Part shown: positions 39,515-48,876 of the stretch, one piece after another
Position numbering within the stretch: the stretch's first letter is position 1
Layout of the letters: every line of letters begins with the position of its first letter
Assembly (NCBI GenBank): GCA_029256105.1
Contig: JAQSYO010000001.1
Location: 265,987-329,986, forward strand
DNA: 64,000 nucleotides
Direction of reading: 5' to 3'
Source: Herbinix sp.
GTDB lineage: Bacteria > Bacillota > Clostridia > Lachnospirales > Lachnospiraceae
The notes under the pieces: generated by a model
Seen by the model: the letters and a program-made list of their open reading frames with translations, nothing else
Told to the model about the DNA's origin: nothing
The model's database searches: none
Translations under genes and position numbers: made by a program

Positions 39515-40393
39515 ATGGAAGCAATCAGTAATTTTATCAATAATTATTTAGTGTGGTTATCGCTTCCGAAGGTTAACATCACAGATATCATTGAAATTTG
39601 CATTCTGGCATTCTTGATCTACCATGTAGTTAAGTGGGTCAAGAATACAAGAGCTTGGTCCTTAGTCAAGGGGCTGGTTGTTATTATGGTCTTTTGGTTA
39701 GCGGCTGTAATATTTAAATTAAATGTTGTTTTATGGATTATTAAAAACACGATTAATGTCGGTATTATAGCAATCGTTATCATATTTCAACCAGAGTTTC
39801 GAAAGGCATTGGAGCAACTAGGACAAAAAAACCTTATAAAATCCATCATTACCTTTGATGATTCAAAAGATAGAACAGAGAAATTCTCCGATCATACGTT
39901 AAATGAAATTGTACGTGCGACCTTTGAATTGGCAAGAACGAAAACCGGTGCATTAATTGTTTTGGAAGAGGATAACCCGTTAACCGATTTTGAAAGTACA
40001 GGTATCTTTATCGACAGTTTAATCAGCAGTGAGCTGCTGATTAATATATTTGAGCATAACACCCCCCTTCATGATGGTGCGGTAATCCTGCGAGGCAATC
40101 GAATAACAGCAGCAACTTGTTATTTGCCATTGTCAGATAACATGCAGTTAAGCAAGGATTTGGGTACAAGACACCGTGCCGGCATTGGTATAAGTGAAGT
40201 CTCAGACAGTCTTACAATTATTGTATCTGAGGAGACAGGTAAAGTATCAATTGCCAAAGGAGGAAAATTAATTCGCAACGTAGATGGAGATTATCTAAGA
40301 GCTAAATTAGTTGATGCACAGCGAAAAACTAATGAGGCCAAGAAATTAAAACTATGGAAGGGAAGAATAAAGAATGAAAGAGAAGTTGACTAG
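39515..40393 (+). CDS. cdaA: Diadenylate cyclase CdaA
   Basis: Makes cyclic di-AMP from two ATP at the membrane. The 292-residue protein has three N-terminal membrane helices (to about 95), then the DAC domain with both catalytic motifs: DGA in NTPLHDGAVIL (about 187) and RHR in GTRHRAGIG (about 219). It overlaps cdaR by 20 bases, the usual Firmicutes pairing in which CdaR modulates CdaA. c-di-AMP controls potassium and osmolyte transport and wall homeostasis. glmM, often third in this operon, is not seen here. Confidence 0.96.
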   Translation: MEAISNFINNYLVWLSLPKVNITDIIEICILAFLIYHVVKWVKNTRAWSLVKGLVVIMVFWLAAVIFKLNVVLWIIKNTINVGIIAIVIIFQPEFRKALEQLGQKNLIKSIITFDDSKDRTEKFSDHTLNEIVRATFELARTKTGALIVLEEDNPLTDFESTGIFIDSLISSELLINIFEHNTPLHDGAVILRGNRITAATCYLPLSDNMQLSKDLGTRHRAGIGISEVSDSLTIIVSEETGKVSIAKGGKLIRNVDGDYLRAKLVDAQRKTNEAKKLKLWKGRIKNEREVD

Positions 40394-41588
40394 AAATATC
40401 GGCTTAAAAGTTCTATCCATTATTCTTGCCGCCATTTTATGGCTCGTAATTACCAATGTGGATGACCCGGTAAAGACAAAAGATTTTACGAATGTAACTG
40501 TGGATATCCTTAACGAATCAGCGATAACCTCTCTAGATCAGGTTTATGAAGTTATTGAGGGTGGTACCATTGATTTTACTGTAGCTGCGAGACGATCGAT
40601 AGCAGATAATTTGAGCACTTCTGACTTTAAGGTTACAGCTGATTTCGCAAAACTATCTGATGTATATGCGGTTACGATTAATATTTCCTGCCCGAGGTAT
40701 GCGGATGATGTGACTGTTACGGATGGCTTATACCAAGTAATGAAGGTTAATCTGGAAGACTTAGATGAGAAGCATTTTAAAGTGAATGTAGTTCAAAAGG
40801 GAGAACCTGCAGAGGGTTATTATGTAGCTGAGAAAACCGCTAATACGATTCTTAGAGTGTCAGGACCGAAGAGTAAGATTGAACGAATCAAAGAAATCAT
40901 TGCTGAAGTTGATGTTACTGATATCTCTGGAACATTTCGAACAACCGAAGAACCGAAGGCATTGGATGAGGAGGGCAATGAGATTGACGCCTCTAATTTA
41001 ACCTTCAGTGAACACACGGTTACGATTAATATTGAAGTATATAAAACAAAGACGATAAATTTACAGATTGCTGCTACTGGAGAACCGGCGCCGGGATATG
41101 TGATGACGAATATAGAATATGAACCCAAAACCATAGAAGTGGCTGGGGAGAGAGATGCACTCGACAATATTAGTAGTCTTTCGATTACAGAAAAAATTAA
41201 TGGAGAAAACAAAAATATTGAAAAAGAAATTAACCTCCAAGAGCAATTAGGAGAAGGTATCATTCTAGTCGGTGAGAATCAAACCGCTGCAATTAATATT
41301 ACAATTGAGAAGGCGGAGACAAAAGAATTAACGATATGGCCGGGAGATATTAAAATCAACAGCTTGGACACTTCATTAACCTTAGCCTATATGACAACAG
41401 GGCCGATATCTATCAAAGTTATTGGACCAGCGAATGAAATTGCTGATGTGACAAGAACTACTTTAAAACCGTATATTAATTTAGCCAATTACTCTAGCGG
41501 TACATATGCCATGGCAATCGGGGTAGATCTGTTAACTCATACCACCTTGGCAAACAGTCCGACGGTAAGCGTAAGTTTAACAAAATAA
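40374..41588 (+). CDS. cdaR: CdaA regulatory protein CdaR (YbbR-domain)
   Basis: Membrane-anchored extracytoplasmic regulator of CdaA. The 404-residue protein has one N-terminal helix (about 8-26, GLKVLSIILAAILWLVITN) and four YbbR repeats of 75-90 residues, recognisable by the recurring VxVxGPxSxIxxIxxIxAxVDVS-type strand pattern (RVSGPKSKIERIKEIIAEVDV and similar). The start lies inside cdaA, with GGAAGGGA as the ribosome site, indicating translational coupling. No catalytic motif is expected. Confidence 0.92.
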   Translation: MKEKLTRNIGLKVLSIILAAILWLVITNVDDPVKTKDFTNVTVDILNESAITSLDQVYEVIEGGTIDFTVAARRSIADNLSTSDFKVTADFAKLSDVYAVTINISCPRYADDVTVTDGLYQVMKVNLEDLDEKHFKVNVVQKGEPAEGYYVAEKTANTILRVSGPKSKIERIKEIIAEVDVTDISGTFRTTEEPKALDEEGNEIDASNLTFSEHTVTINIEVYKTKTINLQIAATGEPAPGYVMTNIEYEPKTIEVAGERDALDNISSLSITEKINGENKNIEKEINLQEQLGEGIILVGENQTAAINITIEKAETKELTIWPGDIKINSLDTSLTLAYMTTGPISIKVIGPANEIADVTRTTLKPYINLANYSSGTYAMAIGVDLLTHTTLANSPTVSVSLTK

Positions 41589-41619
41589 GATTGCGACGAC
41601 GAAGGATAGGAGGTATTTC

Positions 41620-41898
41620 ATGGTTAGTAATAAACTGATAATTGATATTCCTGCTGGATTACATTTAAGACCGATTAGTGTACTATGCAATCGTTCCATC
41701 GATTTTAAATCCACGATTACTATTGTTATCGGTGACAAGTCGGTGAATGCAAAAAGTGTTCTTGGTGTGTTATCGGCCTGTGTAAAGCATGGGGATGAAA
41801 TTGAATTGGTCTGTGAAGGTCCGGATGAGGTGGAAGCGCTTACGATTTTAAGCAATATGATACGATGTGGGCTTGGAGATGAGTTTATAAAAAAGTAG
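41620..41898 (+). CDS. HPr-family phosphocarrier
   Basis: A 92-residue HPr/PtsH-fold protein. The phospho-acceptor H15 lies in AGLHLRPIS and the regulatory S46 in NAKSVLGVLS, both at canonical positions, so both EI/PEP and HPr-kinase sites are present. The usual GLHARPA is changed to GLHLRPI, which would alter the active-site loop. AGGAGG precedes the ATG. Being 31 bases behind cdaR, it may be expressed with c-di-AMP synthesis. It could be a general HPr, a Crh-like regulator or a specialised paralogue; the sequence alone does not decide. Confidence 0.85.
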   Translation: MVSNKLIIDIPAGLHLRPISVLCNRSIDFKSTITIVIGDKSVNAKSVLGVLSACVKHGDEIELVCEGPDEVEALTILSNMIRCGLGDEFIKK

Positions 41899-41936
41899 TT
41901 GCCAAAGAAAAATCATAATGTTATAATTTAGGTCAC

Positions 41937-42180
41937 TATCATTTGAAAAGGTTATAATTATACTTTTTAGATGAATGTGGCCTTTTTATATTTTAGTGAC
42001 TATACAAAACTATCATTTGAAAGGGTTATAATTATACTTTTAGATGAATGTGGACTTATTATATTCTAGAGACTATTCAAAGCTATTTATTGAAAAGGGT
42101 ATAATTATATTTTTTAGATGAAAGTAGCCCTTGCATATTATAATATGATAACAAGACTATCATTTAAAGGTATAAAAAGA
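41937..42180. repeat. ~74-bp tandem array
   Basis: Copies beginning TATCATTTGAAA start at 41937, 42011, about 42084 (TATTTATTGAAA) and 42158 (partial), with period 73-74. Each full copy contains GGTTATAATTATAC followed by TTTTAGATGAATGTGG. The array fills the first third of the 700-base gap between the HPr gene and leuA. Confidence 0.85.
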
Positions 42181-42234
42181 TTTCATTCTACTTTATAGGG
42201 GCATTTTACATATAGCATCGAATGATAAAATAAA

Positions 42235-42359
42235 TTGCATTATTGTTATCCTTGCCATATTATAGCGGAGTGATCGTAGGTGTGAGCAATTACGAAGGTG
42301 TAGGACAAAATATGAATACATATTTATATTTATGCAATATATTGAGATTGTGTACATAG
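42235..42359 (+). promoter_or_regulatory. leuA promoter with possible leucine-rich leader peptide
   Basis: TTGCAT (42235-42240), a 17-bp spacer and TATTAT (42258-42263) form a good promoter. Starting at GTG 42282, a 25-codon frame ends at 42359 and contains four Leu codons in its last 11 positions (TYLYLCNILRLCT). A leader peptide of this kind could sense leucine supply, but no clear terminator/antiterminator pair was seen between it and leuA. Confidence 0.35.
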
Positions 42360-42601
42360 AATACAGAAACGAATAAATATATGAATAAATAAACGAGGAA
42401 TATATGATATATAGGAATAAAATAAATAAATTAAAGCAATATAAATTTAATATAGAAAGGATTTGATGTAGTTGGGACTCGAGTAGACAATACGAAATTA
42501 TTCATAGTTAAATTGTACAGCGTGATATATCGACTCCGTAGTTAGTATGATGTTTATGCAAATTGAAGTTGATAACAATCATATTAAAGGAGGATTTTCT
42601 T

Positions 42602-44269
42602 ATGTTGAATTTTAAAAGATATCAAAGAAACCCCATTGTAGATATATCCGATAGGCAGTGGCCTGCAAAGCAAATTGAGAAGGCACCCATATGGTGCAGT
42701 GTTGATTTACGAGATGGTAACCAGGCTTTAATAGAGCCAATGGTTGTAGAAGAGAAGGTTGAATTCTTTCAATTATTAGTAACATTGGGATTTAAAGAAA
42801 TTGAAGTTGGCTTTCCTTCTGCTTCACAGATTGAATTCGATTTCTTAAGACAATTGGTCGACCGTAAATTAATCCCTGAGGATGTGACAATTCAGGTATT
42901 GGTCCAATGCAGAGAGCATTTGCTGAAAAGAACTTTTGAAGCCTTAGAAGGCGTGAAAAAGGCGATTGTTCATATTTATAACTCCATCTCTACTTTACAG
43001 CGGGATGTAGTATTCCATATGACGAAAGAGGAAATTAAGCAAATTGCAATTGAAGGAACGAAGCTGGTAAAGGAATATGCGAAGGATTTCCCCGGGAAGA
43101 TAATTCTTGAATATTCTCCTGAAAGCTTCAGTGGAACCGAAGTGGATTATGCGCTTGATGTTTGTACAGCAGTTCAGGAGGCTTGGGAGCCAACCGTTGA
43201 GAATAAAGTTATATTTAATCTTCCTGCTACTGTCGAGATGAATACACCTAATGTCTACGCGGACCAAATTGAATGGATGAACCGAAGCTTCAAAAATAGA
43301 GATACCATTATTCTTAGCGTTCACCCCCATAATGATCGTGGTACCGGGGTAGCAATAACAGAGCTGGCATTGCTTGCTGGTGCGGACCGAGTGGAAGGAA
43401 CTTTATTTGGTAATGGGGAGAGAACTGGTAATGTTGATATTCTGACTTTGGCATATAATATGTTTTCACAGGGGATTGATCCTGTGTTGAAAATTGATAA
43501 TATTAATGAAATTATCGAAGCATATGAACGTTTGTGCAAAATGAAGGTACACGAGAGACACCCGTATGCCGGTAAATTAGTATTTACAGCCTTCTCAGGA
43601 TCCCATCAGGATGCGATTAATAAGGGCATTAAGGCCATGAAGGAACGTAATAGTTCCATATGGGCTGTTCCATATCTTCCGATTGATCCTTCTGATATTG
43701 GAAGGCAATACGAGCCAATTGTACGAATTAATAGTCAGTCCGGTAAGGGTGGAGTTGCATTTATTATGGAGAACTACTTTGGCTTTAAGCTCCCTAAGGG
43801 GATGCATAAGGAATTTGCAGATGTAATTCAAGGGTTGTCAGAAAAACAGGGTGAGGTTACTCCAGAACAGATCATGAACGAGTTTAAGGTTTGCTATTTG
43901 GATAAGAAAGAGCCTTTACATTTTAGAAAATGTAGAATTGAAGATCTAACTGACCGCGATGACTCCAGCACCAGTGCAGTTGTTGTTTATACGGATAACG
44001 GTGTTGAGAAAACCTTTGAAGCGTCCGGTAATGGACCAATTGATGCAGTGTTAAGAGGTTTACAGACAGAACTTGGTATTCAAATTAAGGTACTGGATTA
44101 TTCCGAGCATGCTTTAGGTGGTGGTGCAAATGCACAGGCTGCTGCATATATTCATATGTTGGATATGGTAAGTGGCAAGACGACCTTTGGCGTCGGTGTA
44201 AGCTCCAATATCACAAGAGCTTCTATAAAAGCTATATTCAGTGCTTTGAATCGATTAAATATAAAATAG
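42602..44269 (+). CDS. leuA: 2-isopropylmalate synthase
   Basis: Condenses acetyl-CoA and 2-oxoisovalerate, the first step of leucine synthesis. The 555 residues hold the HMGL-like TIM barrel (CSVDLRDGNQALIEP catalytic motif near 31-45, metal ligands in SVHPHNDRG and GTLFGNGERTGNVD) and the C-terminal LeuA dimer/regulatory domain (about 430-555) for leucine feedback. The KRYQRNPIVDISDRQWP start matches the longer yeast/actinobacterial-type LeuA group. AAAGGAGG lies 9 nt before the ATG at 42602; the longer frame from 42563 overlaps it. It is alone, ended by a terminator. Confidence 0.95.
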   Translation: MLNFKRYQRNPIVDISDRQWPAKQIEKAPIWCSVDLRDGNQALIEPMVVEEKVEFFQLLVTLGFKEIEVGFPSASQIEFDFLRQLVDRKLIPEDVTIQVLVQCREHLLKRTFEALEGVKKAIVHIYNSISTLQRDVVFHMTKEEIKQIAIEGTKLVKEYAKDFPGKIILEYSPESFSGTEVDYALDVCTAVQEAWEPTVENKVIFNLPATVEMNTPNVYADQIEWMNRSFKNRDTIILSVHPHNDRGTGVAITELALLAGADRVEGTLFGNGERTGNVDILTLAYNMFSQGIDPVLKIDNINEIIEAYERLCKMKVHERHPYAGKLVFTAFSGSHQDAINKGIKAMKERNSSIWAVPYLPIDPSDIGRQYEPIVRINSQSGKGGVAFIMENYFGFKLPKGMHKEFADVIQGLSEKQGEVTPEQIMNEFKVCYLDKKEPLHFRKCRIEDLTDRDDSSTSAVVVYTDNGVEKTFEASGNGPIDAVLRGLQTELGIQIKVLDYSEHALGGGANAQAAAYIHMLDMVSGKTTFGVGVSSNITRASIKAIFSALNRLNIK

Positions 44270-44276
44270 TATAGAG

Positions 44277-44327
44277 GGCTGCTGCCGATGGTTTTGATTA
44301 AAACTATCTGCAACAGTCTTTTTTTTT
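44277..44327 (+). terminator. Intrinsic terminator of leuA
   Basis: 44277-44295 pairs with 44300-44318 (a long stem with two G-U pairs and two mismatches), followed by nine T residues. Confidence 0.92.
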
Positions 44328-44492
44328 GACCCCTTCCTCTTGTGTGCTGTTAAAATTAGAAAAATAAGGCAAAACTTAAGAAATATAAAGAGTGTTTTGG
44401 AATGAGGAAAACGTGCGTTTCTTGACTTACTTTCCTTAAAATGCTATAATTCCTATGCTGTGATATCATAGTAGAGAACTATTCCAAAACGC

Positions 44493-44609
44493 ATGGAGAG
44501 GCGAAAGTGTAAAAAGAATTTTGAAAAAACCAAAATTCTTTACATTGTGGCTTGCGTTCTGAGAAAGAATGCAAGCACTCATTCTCAGAATTTGGAGGAC
44601 AAACTATGA
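44493..44609 (+). promoter_or_regulatory. Hairpin leader with upstream open frame before the TagF fusion gene
   Basis: The leader starts ATGGAGAGG (44493) and ends in TTTGGAGG (44591-44598), the ribosome site of the next gene. Inside: an 11-bp perfect hairpin (44513-44523 / 44531-44541); GCTTGC (44550-44555) able to pair with GCAAGC (44571-44576); and TTCTGAGAA (44557-44565) with TTCTCAGAA (44582-44590). The last two interlock as a pseudoknot or compete. A 38-codon frame from 44493 spans the leader and its TGA (44607-44609) overlaps the ATG at 44606, an ATGA coupling arrangement. Confidence 0.5.
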
Positions 44610-47041
44610 AAACAAGCATTATTATTGCATATGATAAAGGGGAAGTATATCTCCGAGACTGTTTGGACAGTTTAGTAGAGCAATCTGGTCAGGAGATGGA
44701 GATTCTCTTGATTTGTGATCATGTAAATAATAAGGATTTGAACTTTATTAAACAATATGAATCAGAATTATCAATCCACATTTATCATCTACAGGAGAAA
44801 ACCGGCGTTGCTGCAGCAAGAAACTTAGGTCTTGAGAAAGCGACCGGTGATTATGTCTATTTTCTTGACAGTGATGATTATTTATATGGTAGTACCATTG
44901 AAGATCTCGTACATGCTGCTCAAGAAAAAGATGATGACATTGTCTACGGTAAAAAAAATCCGACCTGGTTTGGGCGTAGCATCTTTCTTGCTAGGAAACT
45001 GGAACAAGAAACCGGCGACGTGGAAGAAGAGAGTGAAGGCAGTACGGGAGACTCAGCTGAGCTACAAACGGAAAATGGTGGAGAAGTTGAGAAAGACAAT
45101 TCAGTCGAGGATGGCTCTGAGGAGGACAACTCGGATGATAATACCTTAGAGGAAGATTCGGAAGAAACTCGTGAGGAAAAAGAAAAGAAACGTGATAGAA
45201 AAGCCTCTGAAATTTTTAATAAGCTTAGTTCACTTGATGGAGAAGCTACTGGTAGAGATTTAACGGAAGAAGAATTATCTCAACTGAAGGAAATAAGTGT
45301 TAAACAAGCATACCGTGTATTAGTAAGTAAACGAAAAGGTGTTCGCAATATTTCGGTACTTAATATCTTGTTCAAAAGAAGCTTTCTTGAGGACAATAAT
45401 ATTCGTTTCCCGGAGGATTTTATTTATCTTTCTGATGTTCCCTTTTTATTAGAAGCATTATCAAAGACTGATAAATTCAAAAAACGTTTCACTGCGCGAT
45501 ATATAAAAAGAAAACATAATGATTCAATCAATTTCCCGTCCTTATCGCAGATACGGGACCCAAACCGTTTTTATGAGTTTTTGGATTTATACAATGAAAC
45601 CACCAGAAGAATCCCGAAGGATTCTGAACTTAAGGATCAATTTGATAAGAAATATATTTCCTATTATACAAGAATTTATGCTCCAAGGTTAAAAAGAAGC
45701 AAAAATCCTGCCTGGAGGGAAGAAAATTTTATTCGAATGAGCGAGATTATAAGCGGTATGAATTCAGAGGTACTTCACTCCTTAAAGGGCTATAGAAAGC
45801 GCATTATAAACGCCTTAATTAAGAAAGACATAACGAAATCCCTCTGGATAGTTACATCACATCTTGCTTTTGTAAAGTTAAGAAAAATCTCTAAAAACAG
45901 ACAGGCATTAGCCAAATTCTTTTATGTGCATACATTTCTTAAACAACCGTTGCAGGAAAATTGGATTTTGTTTGAAAGTTTTTTTGGCAAGAATTATTCA
46001 GACAGTCCAAAATACATTTATGAGTATTTGGCTAAGAATTATCCTGGAAAATATAAGTTTATATGGGTTATTGATAAGAAAAATACGAAGATACCTTATA
46101 GGCACACAAAAATAAAACGCTATAGTATCCGTTATTACTACTATCTAGCACGATGTGGGTATTATGTTTTTAACGGAAGACAACCGGAATGGGTAATAAA
46201 AAGGAAGGGTAACATTTTCCTACAGACTTGGCATGGAACACCTTTGAAAAAGCTGGTGTTTGATATTGATGACATAAGTTCAGCGACACCAAAATATAAA
46301 CAACAGGTTTTTAAGCAATCCAGAGCCTGGGATTATCTGATTGCTCCGAATGCCTTCAGCAGCGAGACATTCCGCAGATGTTTTATGTATGACAATGAGA
46401 TGTTAGATACCGGGTATCCTAGAAATGATATCCTTCATGATACAAATAGGGATAAAATCGCTGAGCATATTAGAAAACAGCTGGGAATCCCCCAAGATAA
46501 GAAAACAATTCTCTACGCACCGACCTGGAGAGACGATGAGTTTTATGCGAAAGGTCAGTATAAATTTGAAATGCATTTGAATCTGGATAGGATGAAGCAA
46601 CAATTAGGGGATGAATATGTACTGTTACTTCGTACACATTATTTTATTGCAGATTCAATTGATGTTAGTGCCTTAAAAGGCTTTGCTTATAACTTAAGCC
46701 GATATGATGATATCTCAGAGCTGTATCTGATATCGGATATTTTAATAACTGATTATTCCTCGGTATTCTTTGATTATGCCAATTTAAAACGTCCAATGCT
46801 ATTCTTTACTTATGACTTAGAGAAGTACAGAGATGTATTACGCGGCTTTTATTTTGACATCGAGAAGGAGGTACCAGGACCGTTATTATTTACGACAGAA
46901 GAAGTAATTGATGCAGTTAAGAACATTGATGTGATACATGGTGATTATAACCAAAGATATCAGGAATTCTATCATAGATTTTGTGAATGGGAAGATGGAC
47001 ATGCCGCTGAAAAAGTGGTAAAATCAGTGTTTGTAAAATAG
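44606..47041 (+). CDS. Bifunctional GT2 glycosyltransferase / CDP-glycerol glycerophosphotransferase
   Basis: Fusion enzyme for a glycerophosphate-containing surface polymer. Of 811 residues, about 1-125 are a GT-A family 2 fold (SIIIAYDKGEVYLRDCL, DSDDYL for UDP-sugar/metal binding); about 133-200 are an extreme Glu/Asp/Ser-rich low-complexity insertion; the GT2 acceptor part resumes near 215-310; and about 430-805 form a TagF/TagB transferase with TWHGTPLKKL (about 540), APTWRDDEF and LITDYSSVFFDYA. GGAGGAC lies just before the ATG at 44606. It is first in the teichoic-acid-type cassette. The polymer it builds is inferred from neighbours. Confidence 0.85.
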   Translation: MKTSIIIAYDKGEVYLRDCLDSLVEQSGQEMEILLICDHVNNKDLNFIKQYESELSIHIYHLQEKTGVAAARNLGLEKATGDYVYFLDSDDYLYGSTIEDLVHAAQEKDDDIVYGKKNPTWFGRSIFLARKLEQETGDVEEESEGSTGDSAELQTENGGEVEKDNSVEDGSEEDNSDDNTLEEDSEETREEKEKKRDRKASEIFNKLSSLDGEATGRDLTEEELSQLKEISVKQAYRVLVSKRKGVRNISVLNILFKRSFLEDNNIRFPEDFIYLSDVPFLLEALSKTDKFKKRFTARYIKRKHNDSINFPSLSQIRDPNRFYEFLDLYNETTRRIPKDSELKDQFDKKYISYYTRIYAPRLKRSKNPAWREENFIRMSEIISGMNSEVLHSLKGYRKRIINALIKKDITKSLWIVTSHLAFVKLRKISKNRQALAKFFYVHTFLKQPLQENWILFESFFGKNYSDSPKYIYEYLAKNYPGKYKFIWVIDKKNTKIPYRHTKIKRYSIRYYYYLARCGYYVFNGRQPEWVIKRKGNIFLQTWHGTPLKKLVFDIDDISSATPKYKQQVFKQSRAWDYLIAPNAFSSETFRRCFMYDNEMLDTGYPRNDILHDTNRDKIAEHIRKQLGIPQDKKTILYAPTWRDDEFYAKGQYKFEMHLNLDRMKQQLGDEYVLLLRTHYFIADSIDVSALKGFAYNLSRYDDISELYLISDILITDYSSVFFDYANLKRPMLFFTYDLEKYRDVLRGFYFDIEKEVPGPLLFTTEEVIDAVKNIDVIHGDYNQRYQEFYHRFCEWEDGHAAEKVVKSVFVK

Positions 47042-47074
47042 CAATCAAAGATTATTGTAAGAATGGAGATAAGT

Positions 47075-47851
47075 GTGAAAAAAGTATGGAATAACTTTAA
47101 CAAATACCGATTTTTATTAGGGGAATTGGTAAAAAAAGATATTAAACTGAAGTATCGTCGTTCCTATCTCGGGATTATTTGGACGCTATTAGAGCCACTT
47201 TTAACGACTGCGGTTTTAACCTTTGTATTTTCCGGTCTATATGAAAAAGGCGGAGCAACGTTTCCGGTCTATATACTCACCGGTCGTTTAATGTATACAT
47301 TTTTCTCGAACTCAACAAAAGCGGCTATGAAATCCATCCGCAGTAATAGTGCGATGATTAAAAAGGTATATGTTCCGAAATATATTTATCCATTATCGTC
47401 TATATTATCAAATTTTGTTATTTTTTTAATATCGTTAATCATATTGATTGCTGCAACCTTTGTCTTTAAGGTACCGATTACGATATACATTTTGCAAGTA
47501 TTTGTACCTCTATTTCTAGTCCTAGTTTTATCAATGGGCTTGGGTATGATATTGGCAACGATGGCTGTGTTTTTCCGTGATTTAGAATATTTGTGGGGAG
47601 TTGTATTAATGCTCGTCATGTATACCTCTGCAATTTTTTATGAGATAACGAATCCAAAATTTGCTGACAAGGTTTGGTTACTTCAAATCAATCCGTTATA
47701 TAACATTATTGTTAACTTTAGAGATGCTGTATTTGGCGTTCCATTGAACCAAGATGCACTTATCATCTCTATTGCATATAGTTTTGGTACGTTATTCATC
47801 GGGGTCCTATTGTTTTATAAGCAGCAAGATAAATTTATCCTTAACATATAA
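47075..47851 (+). CDS. Teichoic acid / polysaccharide ABC exporter permease (TagG-like)
   Basis: ABC-2 permease that carries a finished lipid-linked polymer across the membrane. The 258 residues have six helices after a cytoplasmic lead (KKDIKLKYRRSYLGIIWTLLEP is the family N-terminal signature). The partner ATPase is the next gene. An ATG at 47063 overlaps the GGAG site, so the GTG at 47075, 5 nt after it, is the likely start. It lies 33 bases after the TagF fusion gene. It fits export of glycerophosphate polymers; O-antigen-type export is the alternative. Confidence 0.88.
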   Translation: MKKVWNNFNKYRFLLGELVKKDIKLKYRRSYLGIIWTLLEPLLTTAVLTFVFSGLYEKGGATFPVYILTGRLMYTFFSNSTKAAMKSIRSNSAMIKKVYVPKYIYPLSSILSNFVIFLISLIILIAATFVFKVPITIYILQVFVPLFLVLVLSMGLGMILATMAVFFRDLEYLWGVVLMLVMYTSAIFYEITNPKFADKVWLLQINPLYNIIVNFRDAVFGVPLNQDALIISIAYSFGTLFIGVLLFYKQQDKFILNI

Positions 47852-47970
47852 AATACGATCGTATAAAGTACAAAGAATATGATTTCAAAGAGAATAAAGA
47901 AAAAAGAACATAAAGCGCAAAGAGCATAAAGTACAAATAGAATAAAGCGCTGTAAAGAATGGAGGATTCT

Positions 47971-48723
47971 GTGAAAGAAAAAGTATTAGTAGTTGATAAT
48001 GTCAGCATGAAATTCAATCTTATGGAAAAGAAAGTTGACAACTTAAAAGAGTACTTTATAAAGATGGTTAAAAATGAATTACGCTATCAAGAATTCTGGG
48101 CACTACAGGATATCTCCTTCTCCCTGAATAAAGGGGATCGCTTGGGAATTATAGGTTTAAACGGAGCAGGCAAGAGTACCTTGCTTAAAATAATTGCCGG
48201 AGTATTAAAGGCAACCAACGGAAGTGTAACCACAAAAGGAAAGTTAGTACCGTTATTGGAATTGGGAGCTGGATTCGACCTGCAATATACCGGTGCTGAG
48301 AATATATTCTTATATGGAGCCGTACTGGGATACCCCAAGGATTTTATTAAGGAAAAGTATGATGAGATTGTAGCATTTTCCGAATTGGGGGATTTCATCA
48401 ATGTCCCGGTGAAAAACTATTCCTCCGGTATGAAAGCTAGACTTGGTTTTTCAATTGCTACGGTTGTGGAACCGGACATCTTAATTCTTGATGAAGTACT
48501 TTCTGTAGGTGATGCGAAATTTAGGAAGAAGAGTGAGAAGAAGATAAAGGCAATGTTTGATAATGGTGTAACTGTTCTATTCGTTTCACATTCACTTGAA
48601 CAAGTAAATCGCTTATGCAACCGTGCTATATTACTGGAACATGGGAAGCTGATAGCGAATGGACCTGTGAAAGAAGTTAGTGATATTTATGATGCAAAGA
48701 TTAATGAAATAGATAGTAATTAA
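47971..48723 (+). CDS. Teichoic acid / polysaccharide ABC exporter ATPase (TagH-like)
   Basis: ATPase of the TagGH/Wzt type. The 250 residues have a RfbB-type NBD: an N-terminal VSMKFNLMEKKVDNLKEYF extension, Walker A GLNGAGKST (about 63-71), signature YSSGMKARL, Walker B ILILDEV and the switch His in VSHSLEQ. The C-terminal carbohydrate-binding or SH3-like extension of some homologues is absent. The start is taken as GTG 47971, 4 nt after GGAGG, rather than the overlapping ATG at 47959. The 107-base gap before it contains short degenerate CATAAAG-type repeats. Confidence 0.88.
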   Translation: MKEKVLVVDNVSMKFNLMEKKVDNLKEYFIKMVKNELRYQEFWALQDISFSLNKGDRLGIIGLNGAGKSTLLKIIAGVLKATNGSVTTKGKLVPLLELGAGFDLQYTGAENIFLYGAVLGYPKDFIKEKYDEIVAFSELGDFINVPVKNYSSGMKARLGFSIATVVEPDILILDEVLSVGDAKFRKKSEKKIKAMFDNGVTVLFVSHSLEQVNRLCNRAILLEHGKLIANGPVKEVSDIYDAKINEIDSN

Positions 48724-48876
48724 ACAATATTTTTGTAAATCAAAAAATACAAATTTAAAATACAAAACAAATATACAAATAAAAAAACAATTTGAAATGT
48801 TGATTAAAATATTATACAAAAATAATAAAAATGTAGAACAATATTAAAATTGAGGCTTAGCTTCATAGAAAACGAA

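Noticed and set aside
40820..41263. 147-residue minus-strand frame within cdaR
   Set aside because: Antisense to a well-supported YbbR protein, with Ser/Ile-rich shadow composition.
42264..42601. T-box leader upstream of leuA
   Set aside because: No specifier loop or AGGGTGGNACCGCG-type box, and no terminator, was found.
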